Shown here one piece after another: positions 55,974 through 64,000 of a stretch of DNA of 64,000 bases. The translations under genes were made by a program, and so were the position numbers. Each line of letters begins with the position of its first letter. Position 1 is the stretch's first letter. The notes under the pieces were generated by a model that had not been told where the DNA came from, searched no databases, and saw only the letters and a program-made list of their open reading frames with translations. Source of the stretch: Candidatus Ornithobacterium hominis (GTDB lineage: Bacteria > Bacteroidota > Bacteroidia > Flavobacteriales > Weeksellaceae); contig NZ_OX579588.1 of the NCBI RefSeq assembly GCF_951229915.1, forward strand, positions 372,001-436,000. Reading direction: 5' to 3'.

Positions 55974-58900
55974 TTATAATCCTGCTCTTAGGGTTAATGT
56001 AAATTGCTTTGGCACAGGGAGTGCAACACCACCGGAGTTAATGAATTCCGGATCTTGCCCCTTTAGCTTCTTATCAGCATAGAGTAAGAATAAGTTTGTA
56101 GCTTGTAATTTTAATGATAAATTTCTAAAGCCTATATTTTTTATTAGATTATGAGAAAAGTCATAAGATAATGATACTTCTTTTAGTCTAATGAAATCAC
56201 CACTGGCAATTCTACTGGTAGAGTAGTTATAGGCGTTGTAAGCAATGGCTAAGTCATTACTACCATAAGCGTTAATCATCCTTTTATCAGCCAATACTGG
56301 AATATTGGTGCGTTTTTCATCTCCAGAGACAGTCCATCTGTTTTCGAAGTCTCTTGGCAATGCAGCTAAGTCTGAGTAAGAATTACTAAATACAGGATTT
56401 AATCTTACTACGTTACCAAAGGAATAAGTAGTGAAAATATTTAACTTAAAGCCTTTGTACTGGAAGGTGTTGCCAAAACTACCTACATCTGTAGGGTCGG
56501 CATTACCTGAGTAGACTAAATAGTCTAATTTTTCTCTCTCTTGGAAGTAAATGTCAGTTACGGTAGTTTCTCCATTTTGATTTAAAAATGTAGGTAGACC
56601 TTCTTCGTTCAAGCCTTGGAAAGGGATGGAGAAAATAGATCTCACAGGCAGGCCTTCTTTAGCAAAACCATTGCTAGTAACTAAATCAATCGCACGAGCA
56701 CGTGTTTTCAGATTGGTTACTTTATTCTTAATTTTTGAATAAATAAAGCTTGTATCCCAGCGGAAATCATCTGTTTTGATGTTTGTTGTCTGTAGAGATA
56801 ACTCAAGTCCGCTAGACTTCATATCAGCGATGTTACCAAACTTTTGAATTTGCCCACCCAAGCCTTGTGTTGTTACAACGCCAATCAAATCATAATTGTT
56901 TCTTTTATACCAATCTGCATTGAACATAATTCTATTGTCTAAAAAGCCCGTTTGTAATCCTAAGTTCAACTCATGTTTTTTCTCATAAGTCAGTTCGCTA
57001 TTCTCTAATTGATTGATGTATAGCGAGCCTTCTCTATACTCAGATAATGGTTTCCAGTAATTTGAACTCCTGATATCAACCAAAGAGTTAGTCACGCTCG
57101 CAGGGCCTCTATCTGCAGTTAAACTATATGAAGCTTTAACGATTAAATCTGAAACAGTTGGGTACAAATCATCAAAGAAATTTTCACGAGAGACATCCCA
57201 AGCACCAGAGATATTCCATGTAGGTAACCACCTAGCAGATCTAGATTTCCCTAGTTTATTTGTCCCTTCATAACGTAGTGTGGCGTTTAGCGTATATTTC
57301 TTTTTCCAAGAATAAGTTGCATTAGAGAAGAAAGCTAAGTTTCTATATTTGGAATTGTAAAGCCCATAATACAAATTGTTTTCTTCAACTCCTTTTTTAA
57401 ATAATTCATAGATATAAAAAGGATTTTCGCCCAAAGAGTATTGCATTCCCCACCCGGTGAAGTTATTTCTCTTTCTATCGGCTGCATTCATCTCTGCACC
57501 TAAATAGAAATTAACGGTATGAATATTATTGAATTCATTTTTATAAGAAGCCGTAGCACGCATATCATAACCATACATAGTATGATCAGTTTTTGAGTAG
57601 ATACCACCTGCCGGCAAAACACTAATCGGAAGAGCATAAGGATTGTCAGGATTGGTGTATAAATACGGGTTATTATCTCTCACCGTTGTATTAGGCATTG
57701 CACGATAAGCTTTTGCTTGGTTAGAGAATTCAGTAACGTGATGCTCTTGTGAAGTGCTTTGATATTTGATTGCTCCTAGAAGTGATGTTTCAACAGACTT
57801 TATAGGTTTCCACTTTAATTCTGTTTGGAATTTTAAATCAGCAACATTGATGTCAATATAATTCTCATTTAATTCATGTTTAATATTAAAAGGAGCATAA
57901 TTTCTAGTATAGAATTTATCAGGATCTAATGTTCTGGAAGAATTCAAAGCAAAAGAATATGGATTTATATCAAAATCTCTTTTTACCTTACCAGAAACTA
58001 TATCAACATCTTGAGCTAAAGTTCCAGGGGCTTTTTGCTTACGGTAAGAACCGCTGCTCAATACCATTAAATTTAAATTATCTCTGATTTTAAAATTAGA
58101 ATTAAAATTCGCTGTATATCGATTAACATTACTAGACAACGTCCATCCTGGGTCTACCAAGGCACTCAAGGAGGCATAATATGTTGATTTTTCTGTACCA
58201 GAAGACAAACTAACAGAGTGGCTCTGTGAAATATTCGAATTAAAAAGTTGCTTAAACCAATCTGTATTTCGGTACTGTGCTTCTCTCAAGAAAGCCGCTT
58301 TGCTCTCTGGTGTGTTTGCCAAAAGGAAATTTCCATTTGAATCCAATTTATTTAGTAACTCATACATTTTACCATAAATACCACTTTCTCTAGCATTTAC
58401 CAAGTCGCTGTAGTTTAGCCATCCTGCATTTCTCATTTCCTCATATACAGATATTTGCTGTTGGGAATTCATGATATTAAAATTAGAATAACTTGGTATT
58501 TGGCGGTAAGTAAATTCGCCTGTATAGCTAATATTGCTCAGGCCGGCAGAACCTCTTTTGGTCGTAACCACAATCACACCAGCCATAGCTCTTGCCCCAT
58601 AAATTGATGTAGCCGAGCCATCTTTTAGAATCTCAAAACTCTGTATATCATCTGGATTTAGCCCAGCAATTGCGGAGCTAATCAAAGTCAAAGCATCACC
58701 AGAAGCCAAATCATCAGCATTCATTTCTACAACGTCTTCCATAATGACGCCATCCACCACCCATAGCGGCTTAGAGCTACCATAAATAGAGGTAGCACCA
58801 CGCACACGGATTTTTGGTGCAGAACCAAAAGACCCCGAAACATTCTGAACAGTCACCCCGGCCGAGCGCCCCTCAAGACCACGGCTCACATCTGGTAAAC

Positions 58901-59303
58901 CATCAATTTTTACCGAAGAGGCATCCAATCTATCAGAAGCTCCAGTAAACAAACGCTTATCTGTAGATGTGATTCCTGTAGTTACAACTTCACTAAGCTC
59001 CTGAATATTGCTATTCACCAAAGTGACATTCATCGCCTTAGTTGATTTGCCAACCTTTTCTGTTTTCTTAGCAAAACCGATGTAATCAAAAACAATCACA
59101 TCACCTTCTTTTGCCTGAATGCTATAATTCCCATTCTCATCACTCAAAACTGAATTTTCAGCTCCTTGAACTGAAATAAAAACTTCCTGCAGTGGGAAAC
59201 CATTACTGTCAACCACCTGTCCTTTAATTGTTCTTTCCTGTGCGAATACAAAACTTAAACTGCACAAGAGAAGAAAGAAATTAAATAAAAATCTACGCTT
59301 CAT
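55974..59303 (-). CDS. SusC/RagA family TonB-linked outer-membrane receptor
   Basis: An 1109-residue outer-membrane importer. Signal peptide 1-21 (MKRRFLFNF...VFAQ). A carboxypeptidase-regulatory-like domain spans about 22-105. The plug carries VRGATSIYGSSKPLWVVDGV and IYGARAMAGVIVVTTKRG; the 22-strand barrel ends in LTLRAGL. It is energised by TonB. First gene of SusC-SusD-metallohydrolase-DUF4302. A perfect promoter lies 150 bases upstream. No sigma/anti-sigma or sensor gene is adjacent. Confidence 0.97.
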   Translation of the reverse strand: MKRRFLFNFFLLLCSLSFVFAQERTIKGQVVDSNGFPLQEVFISVQGAENSVLSDENGNYSIQAKEGDVIVFDYIGFAKKTEKVGKSTKAMNVTLVNSNIQELSEVVTTGITSTDKRLFTGASDRLDASSVKIDGLPDVSRGLEGRSAGVTVQNVSGSFGSAPKIRVRGATSIYGSSKPLWVVDGVIMEDVVEMNADDLASGDALTLISSAIAGLNPDDIQSFEILKDGSATSIYGARAMAGVIVVTTKRGSAGLSNISYTGEFTYRQIPSYSNFNIMNSQQQISVYEEMRNAGWLNYSDLVNARESGIYGKMYELLNKLDSNGNFLLANTPESKAAFLREAQYRNTDWFKQLFNSNISQSHSVSLSSGTEKSTYYASLSALVDPGWTLSSNVNRYTANFNSNFKIRDNLNLMVLSSGSYRKQKAPGTLAQDVDIVSGKVKRDFDINPYSFALNSSRTLDPDKFYTRNYAPFNIKHELNENYIDINVADLKFQTELKWKPIKSVETSLLGAIKYQSTSQEHHVTEFSNQAKAYRAMPNTTVRDNNPYLYTNPDNPYALPISVLPAGGIYSKTDHTMYGYDMRATASYKNEFNNIHTVNFYLGAEMNAADRKRNNFTGWGMQYSLGENPFYIYELFKKGVEENNLYYGLYNSKYRNLAFFSNATYSWKKKYTLNATLRYEGTNKLGKSRSARWLPTWNISGAWDVSRENFFDDLYPTVSDLIVKASYSLTADRGPASVTNSLVDIRSSNYWKPLSEYREGSLYINQLENSELTYEKKHELNLGLQTGFLDNRIMFNADWYKRNNYDLIGVVTTQGLGGQIQKFGNIADMKSSGLELSLQTTNIKTDDFRWDTSFIYSKIKNKVTNLKTRARAIDLVTSNGFAKEGLPVRSIFSIPFQGLNEEGLPTFLNQNGETTVTDIYFQEREKLDYLVYSGNADPTDVGSFGNTFQYKGFKLNIFTTYSFGNVVRLNPVFSNSYSDLAALPRDFENRWTVSGDEKRTNIPVLADKRMINAYGSNDLAIAYNAYNYSTSRIASGDFIRLKEVSLSYDFSHNLIKNIGFRNLSLKLQATNLFLLYADKKLKGQDPEFINSGGVALPVPKQFTLTLRAGL

Positions 59304-59445
59304 GTTAAATTAAATTTATTTTTAAAAATTTTAGTTAATTATTTACCTTCTCATCAAAATTATTTAATAAATCACATGCTTAAATTCAAACTTAAATTCA
59401 AAAAAATGATAAATCCTTTAGGCTTTGAAAAACTATGATGAATGC

Positions 59446-59476
59446 CAAAAGTAAAAATATTTTTAACTAAACCAAA
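59446..59476 (-). promoter_or_regulatory. Promoter of the SusCD operon
   Basis: On the minus strand: TTTG (59476-59473), 19-base gap, TACTTTTG (59453-59446). Initiation near 59439 leaves a leader of about 136 bases before the SusC ATG, long enough to hold regulation. Confidence 0.65.
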
Positions 59477-59623
59477 AAGAATTAAGATTTTTTTTGAGTA
59501 TCTATATTTTTAAAACCACTGAATTTTGAATAAACGATAATATTATAATTTTTATTTGAAAAATCATCAAAAAACACTCAAATATCACGGGGTTATTTAG
59601 AAGATATTTAACAAAAAAAAAAT

Positions 59624-59653
59624 AAAAAATTTCTAAAGCCTTTAAAAATTAGA
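59624..59653 (+). repeat. Dispersed palindrome in the susC-yidC spacer
   Basis: TTTCTAAAGCCTTTAAAAAT: an intergenic TCTAAAG-variant copy not next to a terminator. Confidence 0.6.
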
Positions 59654-59805
59654 GATTAGACTCTTGAGCTCAAATAGGGGAGGTATTTGCCCGTAGCGTA
59701 TTTGGAGAATAAAATAAAAAACTTACTCATGGAATTACAATAATTAGCATATTCATTTTTTTATTTAGAACGCTATTGTAAGAATATCAATTTATCATCG
59801 GTTTA

Positions 59806-59985
59806 ATGAAGGAAAGAATAAGATTTAAGAAGATGGAGAAAATAATTGTATTCTTTTTCGTAGGAGTTGTATTAACGATTGCACATAATAATGATTTTTT
59901 GAATGAATCAAACAAAAATTATTTAGTGTATGTTGTTATTAATCTTAATGATAATTGTTATCTACTACAATATGAAAAAGGCTAA
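59806..59985 (+). CDS. Possible small membrane protein, unknown
   Basis: A 59-codon frame starting MKERIRFKKMEKII. An inner ATG at 59833 gives 50 codons. It has a basic N-terminus, one hydrophobic segment (IIVFFFVGVVLTIA) and a polar tail ending LLQYEKG. It ends just before the terminator shared with yidC. There is no promoter match close upstream and no recognised homology. The AT-rich composition makes chance frames of this size common. Confidence 0.35.
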   Translation: MKERIRFKKMEKIIVFFFVGVVLTIAHNNDFLNESNKNYLVYVVINLNDNCYLLQYEKG

Positions 59986-59992
59986 TGGTAGA

Positions 59993-60040
59993 TAAAAAAG
60001 TAGCCGCCCCAATTTTTTCTATTGAGACGGCTATTTTTTT
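59993..60040. terminator. Terminator of pyrG-yidC
   Basis: TAGCCG (60001-60006) pairs with CGGCTA (60028-60033), with inner CAAT/ATTG pairs. A-rich on the left and T7 on the right, so it works in both directions. Confidence 0.85.
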
Positions 60041-61868
60041 ATTTAGTCTTTTTATTTTTCATTTCATTTTGAATACGCTGTTGCTCTTGAGCCTGTCGCA
60101 TTGCTTCATCCAATTTCTGAGCCCATTTGCTTTTTTTCTTCTTGCGAGGATTTTTCTTGTTTGCTTGGATTTTCGCATGTATTTTTTCATCATCGATGAA
60201 CACATTTTTTATCAAGAAAACCAAGCCAATATTAATTGCATTTGAAACAAAATAATAAAGTGAAAGACCTGATGCATAGCTATTTAAAAAGAAAATGAAG
60301 AAAATCGGCATTATCATCATCAGCTTACGCATATCGGGCATACCCTCCTGCTGAGGAGCGGAAATCATATTGCCCGAGATACGGAAATACAAAATCATCG
60401 TTACTACATACAGTAAGGCAAATAAACTCACATGGTCTCCATAGAATGGAATATTGAAAGGTAAATCTAGAATAGAATCATAAGCCGTTAAATCTGTTGC
60501 CCACAAGAAGCTTTTTCCTCTTAAATCAATCACATTCGGGAAAAAATTAAATAAGGCGTAAAAAATTGGAATTTGCAAAAGAGCTGGCAAACAACCTGCC
60601 ATTGGGTTTACGCCTGCAGTGCGGTAAAGCTTCATGGTTTCTTGCTGGCGTTTCATTGTGTTTTCTTGCCCTTTGTATTTTTGGTTGATTTCTTCCATAT
60701 CAGGCTTTAGCACCTTCATCATTGCACTTTGCCGGTACTGGCGGTACATAATGGGAGAGGTGATGAGTTTGATGAAAACAGTAAGCAATGCAATCACCCA
60801 TCCGTATTTTAACCCCCAAGTAGCCATGAATTTAAAACTTGGTAGAATAATCCATTCATTAATCCAGCCAAAAAATCCCCAGCCAAAAGGAATGATTTCC
60901 TGAAAATCTTTTTTGTAATCTTTCAGTAAATAATAATCTAAGGGTAAGAAATGCCATTGCATTTGTTCATTAAGCTCTCCATTGACGCTAATGGGAGCAA
61001 AAAGAGTAAAGGTTTTAGAATAAATGGAATCTTCTGCTTCTTCAACGGCAATTTTCACATTTTTAAAGCCTTGTTCTTTTTCTAAAATTGTGCTGAAAAA
61101 TTGTTGTTTAAAGGCGATCCAATCTACACTTTCTTTGGCCTTGGCTTCAAAGCTGCTAGAAGTGTAATCAACGTCATTATAATTATTTAAGCTATAATAA
61201 AATTCCGTGTATCTTTCTTCCCAAGATTTCCCCTTTTCTTGGCTCAAAGCATGTAGCGTGAAGTTTAAATCGACTGTTTTATCAGGGGAAATTTTATTAA
61301 AACCTTGCGAACGTAAGTTGAAATCTAAGTCAAAATCATTTTTTAGCGTATATTCATATTGAATTTCTCCACCATTTTCTTGGGTGCTAAAAATAATGGT
61401 ATTGCCATTTTTTAAGGCTTTAAAATTTCTCTTGCTCAAGTCTACTTTTCTCCCTTGAGTATCGGTAAAATGAAACCCGAAAGTTGAATTCTGATTGTCG
61501 ATTAATAGCAATGGTTTTTGATGATTTTCAGAGACTTCATCATAAGCATTATAATTTTTTAATTCTGCGTGAACTAGTTGAGCTCCTTTAGATGAAAATT
61601 TTAATAAAATTTTATCGTTCTCTAGTGTGAAATTTTCAGTGGGTGTTGTGTCGAAATCTGTGCTTTCGCCAGAGGAGTCTGCAGCAGCAGAATTTGCTGT
61701 ATTTTTTTGTGATACTTCTTTTTGTTTCTGCTCTTGGATGAGCAGTTCTTGCTTTTGAGCTTCAATTTCTTCTGGTGTTGGTCTGGTTAAAAAATAATAA
61801 CCTAGAAAAATTACAAACATCAAGGCAAAACCAATGATTTGGTTTTTATCAATTTTCTTTTCCTGCAT
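60039..61868 (-). CDS. yidC: Membrane protein insertase YidC
   Basis: A 609-residue inner-membrane insertase. N-terminal helix (IIGFALMFVIFLGYYFL), a large periplasmic beta-sandwich domain (about 60-340), then the conserved five-helix insertase core (KYGWVIALLTVFIKLITSPIMYRQYRQS, GCLPALLQIPIFYALF) and a basic Lys-rich tail that contacts the ribosome. The Gram-negative long form. A palindrome copy (61407-61428) encodes NFKALKNGN in the periplasmic domain. It is 5 bases after pyrG. Confidence 0.97.
   Translation of the reverse strand: MQEKKIDKNQIIGFALMFVIFLGYYFLTRPTPEEIEAQKQELLIQEQKQKEVSQKNTANSAAADSSGESTDFDTTPTENFTLENDKILLKFSSKGAQLVHAELKNYNAYDEVSENHQKPLLLIDNQNSTFGFHFTDTQGRKVDLSKRNFKALKNGNTIIFSTQENGGEIQYEYTLKNDFDLDFNLRSQGFNKISPDKTVDLNFTLHALSQEKGKSWEERYTEFYYSLNNYNDVDYTSSSFEAKAKESVDWIAFKQQFFSTILEKEQGFKNVKIAVEEAEDSIYSKTFTLFAPISVNGELNEQMQWHFLPLDYYLLKDYKKDFQEIIPFGWGFFGWINEWIILPSFKFMATWGLKYGWVIALLTVFIKLITSPIMYRQYRQSAMMKVLKPDMEEINQKYKGQENTMKRQQETMKLYRTAGVNPMAGCLPALLQIPIFYALFNFFPNVIDLRGKSFLWATDLTAYDSILDLPFNIPFYGDHVSLFALLYVVTMILYFRISGNMISAPQQEGMPDMRKLMMIMPIFFIFFLNSYASGLSLYYFVSNAINIGLVFLIKNVFIDDEKIHAKIQANKKNPRKKKKSKWAQKLDEAMRQAQEQQRIQNEMKNKKTK
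61407..61428 (-). repeat. Dispersed palindrome inside yidC
   Basis: ATTTTTTAAGGCTTTAAAAT (central G on plus), in the variable periplasmic domain, encoding FKALKNGN. Confidence 0.6.
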
Positions 61869-61873
61869 TTAAA

Positions 61874-63548
<1,675 letters not shown>

Positions 63549-63686
63549 AGCAGTACCTGAAAAAGTATTAGAACTTATTTAAATTAGGATGAAATATTTT
63601 TTATAGAACTTAAGCTTAATAGCTTATGCTGAAGTTTTTAGGATATTTTTAAATAAATAAAATTTAAATAGCCTAAAAAGAAAAAA

Positions 63687-63780
63687 GGCAAGCTACCTAC
63701 ATCACACCGCTGCGACTACCTACCCTTGCTACGTTCCCGCCCTGGGGGATTCAGCAGGAGCTGGTTGTGTAGGACTTGCC
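63687..63780 (-). ncRNA. ffs: Bacterial small signal recognition particle RNA (4.5S)
   Basis: About 94 bases. The ends pair (GGCAAG/CTTGCC and inner TACAC/GTGTA-type pairs) into one rod. The apex carries the conserved SRP domain IV core GGCGGGAACGTAGCAAGGG (minus strand), the Ffh-binding site. A T-rich tract follows the 3' end as terminator, and a TATATTTG box lies 10 bases upstream. Not protein-coding. The exact ends are estimated from the pairing. Confidence 0.9.
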
Positions 63781-63789
63781 TTAGGAGCG

Positions 63790-63797
63790 CAAATATA
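63790..63797 (-). promoter_or_regulatory. SRP RNA -7 box
   Basis: Minus-strand TATATTTG, a perfect TAnnTTTG, 9 bases before the predicted RNA start. A TTTC lies at the -33 position. Confidence 0.6.
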
Positions 63798-63842
63798 CAA
63801 AGTTTATTTTTCTCTGAAAAACTATTGAGCCTTTATTTTTAA

Positions 63843-64000
63843 TTATTCCAAGGCTAAAAAAATTTTTGAAGCCTTTAAAATTTTAGGGAAAAACTCGTTA
63901 AACTCTTGATTAAAAGCTTCTTCTTGCACATACAAATCCTTCACCGCCATGTGCATATTGTTGGTAAATTTGGTTCGTTTGCTCAGATGTTGAAGCGTAA
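63843..64000 (-). CDS. 3' end of an unidentified gene (5' part outside window)
   Basis: An open minus-strand frame of 52 codons running from the right edge to a TAA at 63845-63843. The visible peptide is soluble and helical (HMAVKDLYVQEEAFNQEFNEF) and ends ILKASKIFLALE. Two palindrome cores (63852-63886) form its last 14 codons. No family was recognised from this fragment. Confidence 0.55.
   Translation of the reverse strand, partial: TLQHLSKRTKFTNNMHMAVKDLYVQEEAFNQEFNEFFPKILKASKIFLALE

Larger units (their letters stand above)
59304..60038. other. 735-base gene-poor spacer between susC and yidC
   Basis: It holds the susC leader and promoter, a palindrome copy (59624-59653), a GC-richer patch near 59665-59710 that encodes only a short minus-strand frame, a possible 59-codon plus-strand ORF (59806-59985) and the yidC terminator. 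No tRNA or recognisable gene remnant was identified. Confidence 0.6.

Noticed and set aside
59665..59730. A 24-codon minus-strand frame (MSKFFILFSKYATGKYL...) in the susC-yidC spacer
   Set aside because: Too short, with no homology that I recognise and no promoter; possibly a gene remnant but not supportable.

Overview
The window is AT-rich DNA from a member of the Bacteroidota, most likely Flavobacteriales of the Weeksellaceae type. Three things point there. The promoters have the Bacteroidota form (TTTG, a 19-20 base gap, then TAnnTTTG). There are SusC/SusD, S46 dipeptidyl-peptidase, GH109, FISUMP, DUF2723 and DUF4302 genes. The core genes resemble flavobacterial ones. The genus cannot be fixed from the sequence alone. 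Most of the window is core chromosome; no phage, IS element or CRISPR array was seen.

Layout. 1-3.2 kb: 3' part of lon, convergent with pruA. 3.2-5.5 kb: a secreted FISUMP-domain protein behind a long structured leader. Its last 58 codons look like the variable region of a diversity-generating retroelement (DGR) target. 5.6-10.6 kb: secreted degradative enzymes (GH109 glycosidase, DPP11-like S46 peptidase, M28 peptidase). 10.6-14.6 kb: a DUF2723 membrane glycosyltransferase-like protein and a small membrane protein. 14.7-26.8 kb: guaB, an outer-membrane barrel protein, sucA-sucB, rnhB, ddl-coaD, a PASTA protein, an RluA-family pseudouridine synthase and a beta-helix-like lipoprotein. 26.9-31.9 kb: rpmE type B, a three-gene operon that fits sulfonolipid (capnine) synthesis, rpsU, a XerC/D recombinase and hpf. 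32.0-45.3 kb: the tRNA(Thr-Tyr-Gly-Thr)-tuf-tRNA(Trp)-secE-nusG-rplKAJL-rpoBC cluster plus a DUF3467 gene. 45.4-52 kb: birA-idi-gcvT-speB on the minus strand, rsfS-ftsH on the plus strand, and cutC. 52.2-59.3 kb: a SusC/SusD import locus with a zinc metallohydrolase lipoprotein and a DUF4302 lipoprotein. 60-64 kb: pyrG-yidC, the SRP RNA gene, and the 3' end of an unidentified gene.

Two signals are not explained by ordinary annotation. First, the DGR-type variable region in the FISUMP gene: nearly half of its codons end in C and fit mutated AAC codons, and a 9-bp GC-rich hairpin with a four-base loop lies just after the stop. No reverse transcriptase or template repeat is in the window, so these must lie elsewhere if the system is active. 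Second, about 30 copies of a short palindrome (consensus TTTTTTAAGCCTTAAAAAA) are scattered between genes, often touching terminators, and also inside less conserved genes, where they encode F-K-x-L-K-like peptides. Their central base is biased to one orientation (about 23:7) whatever the gene strand.

How the genes work together: the window combines translation and transcription machinery, TCA-cycle and nucleotide enzymes, envelope biogenesis (yidC, ddl, sulfonolipids) and a feeding module (S46, M28, GH109, SusCD) typical of flavobacteria that live on protein and glycoprotein.
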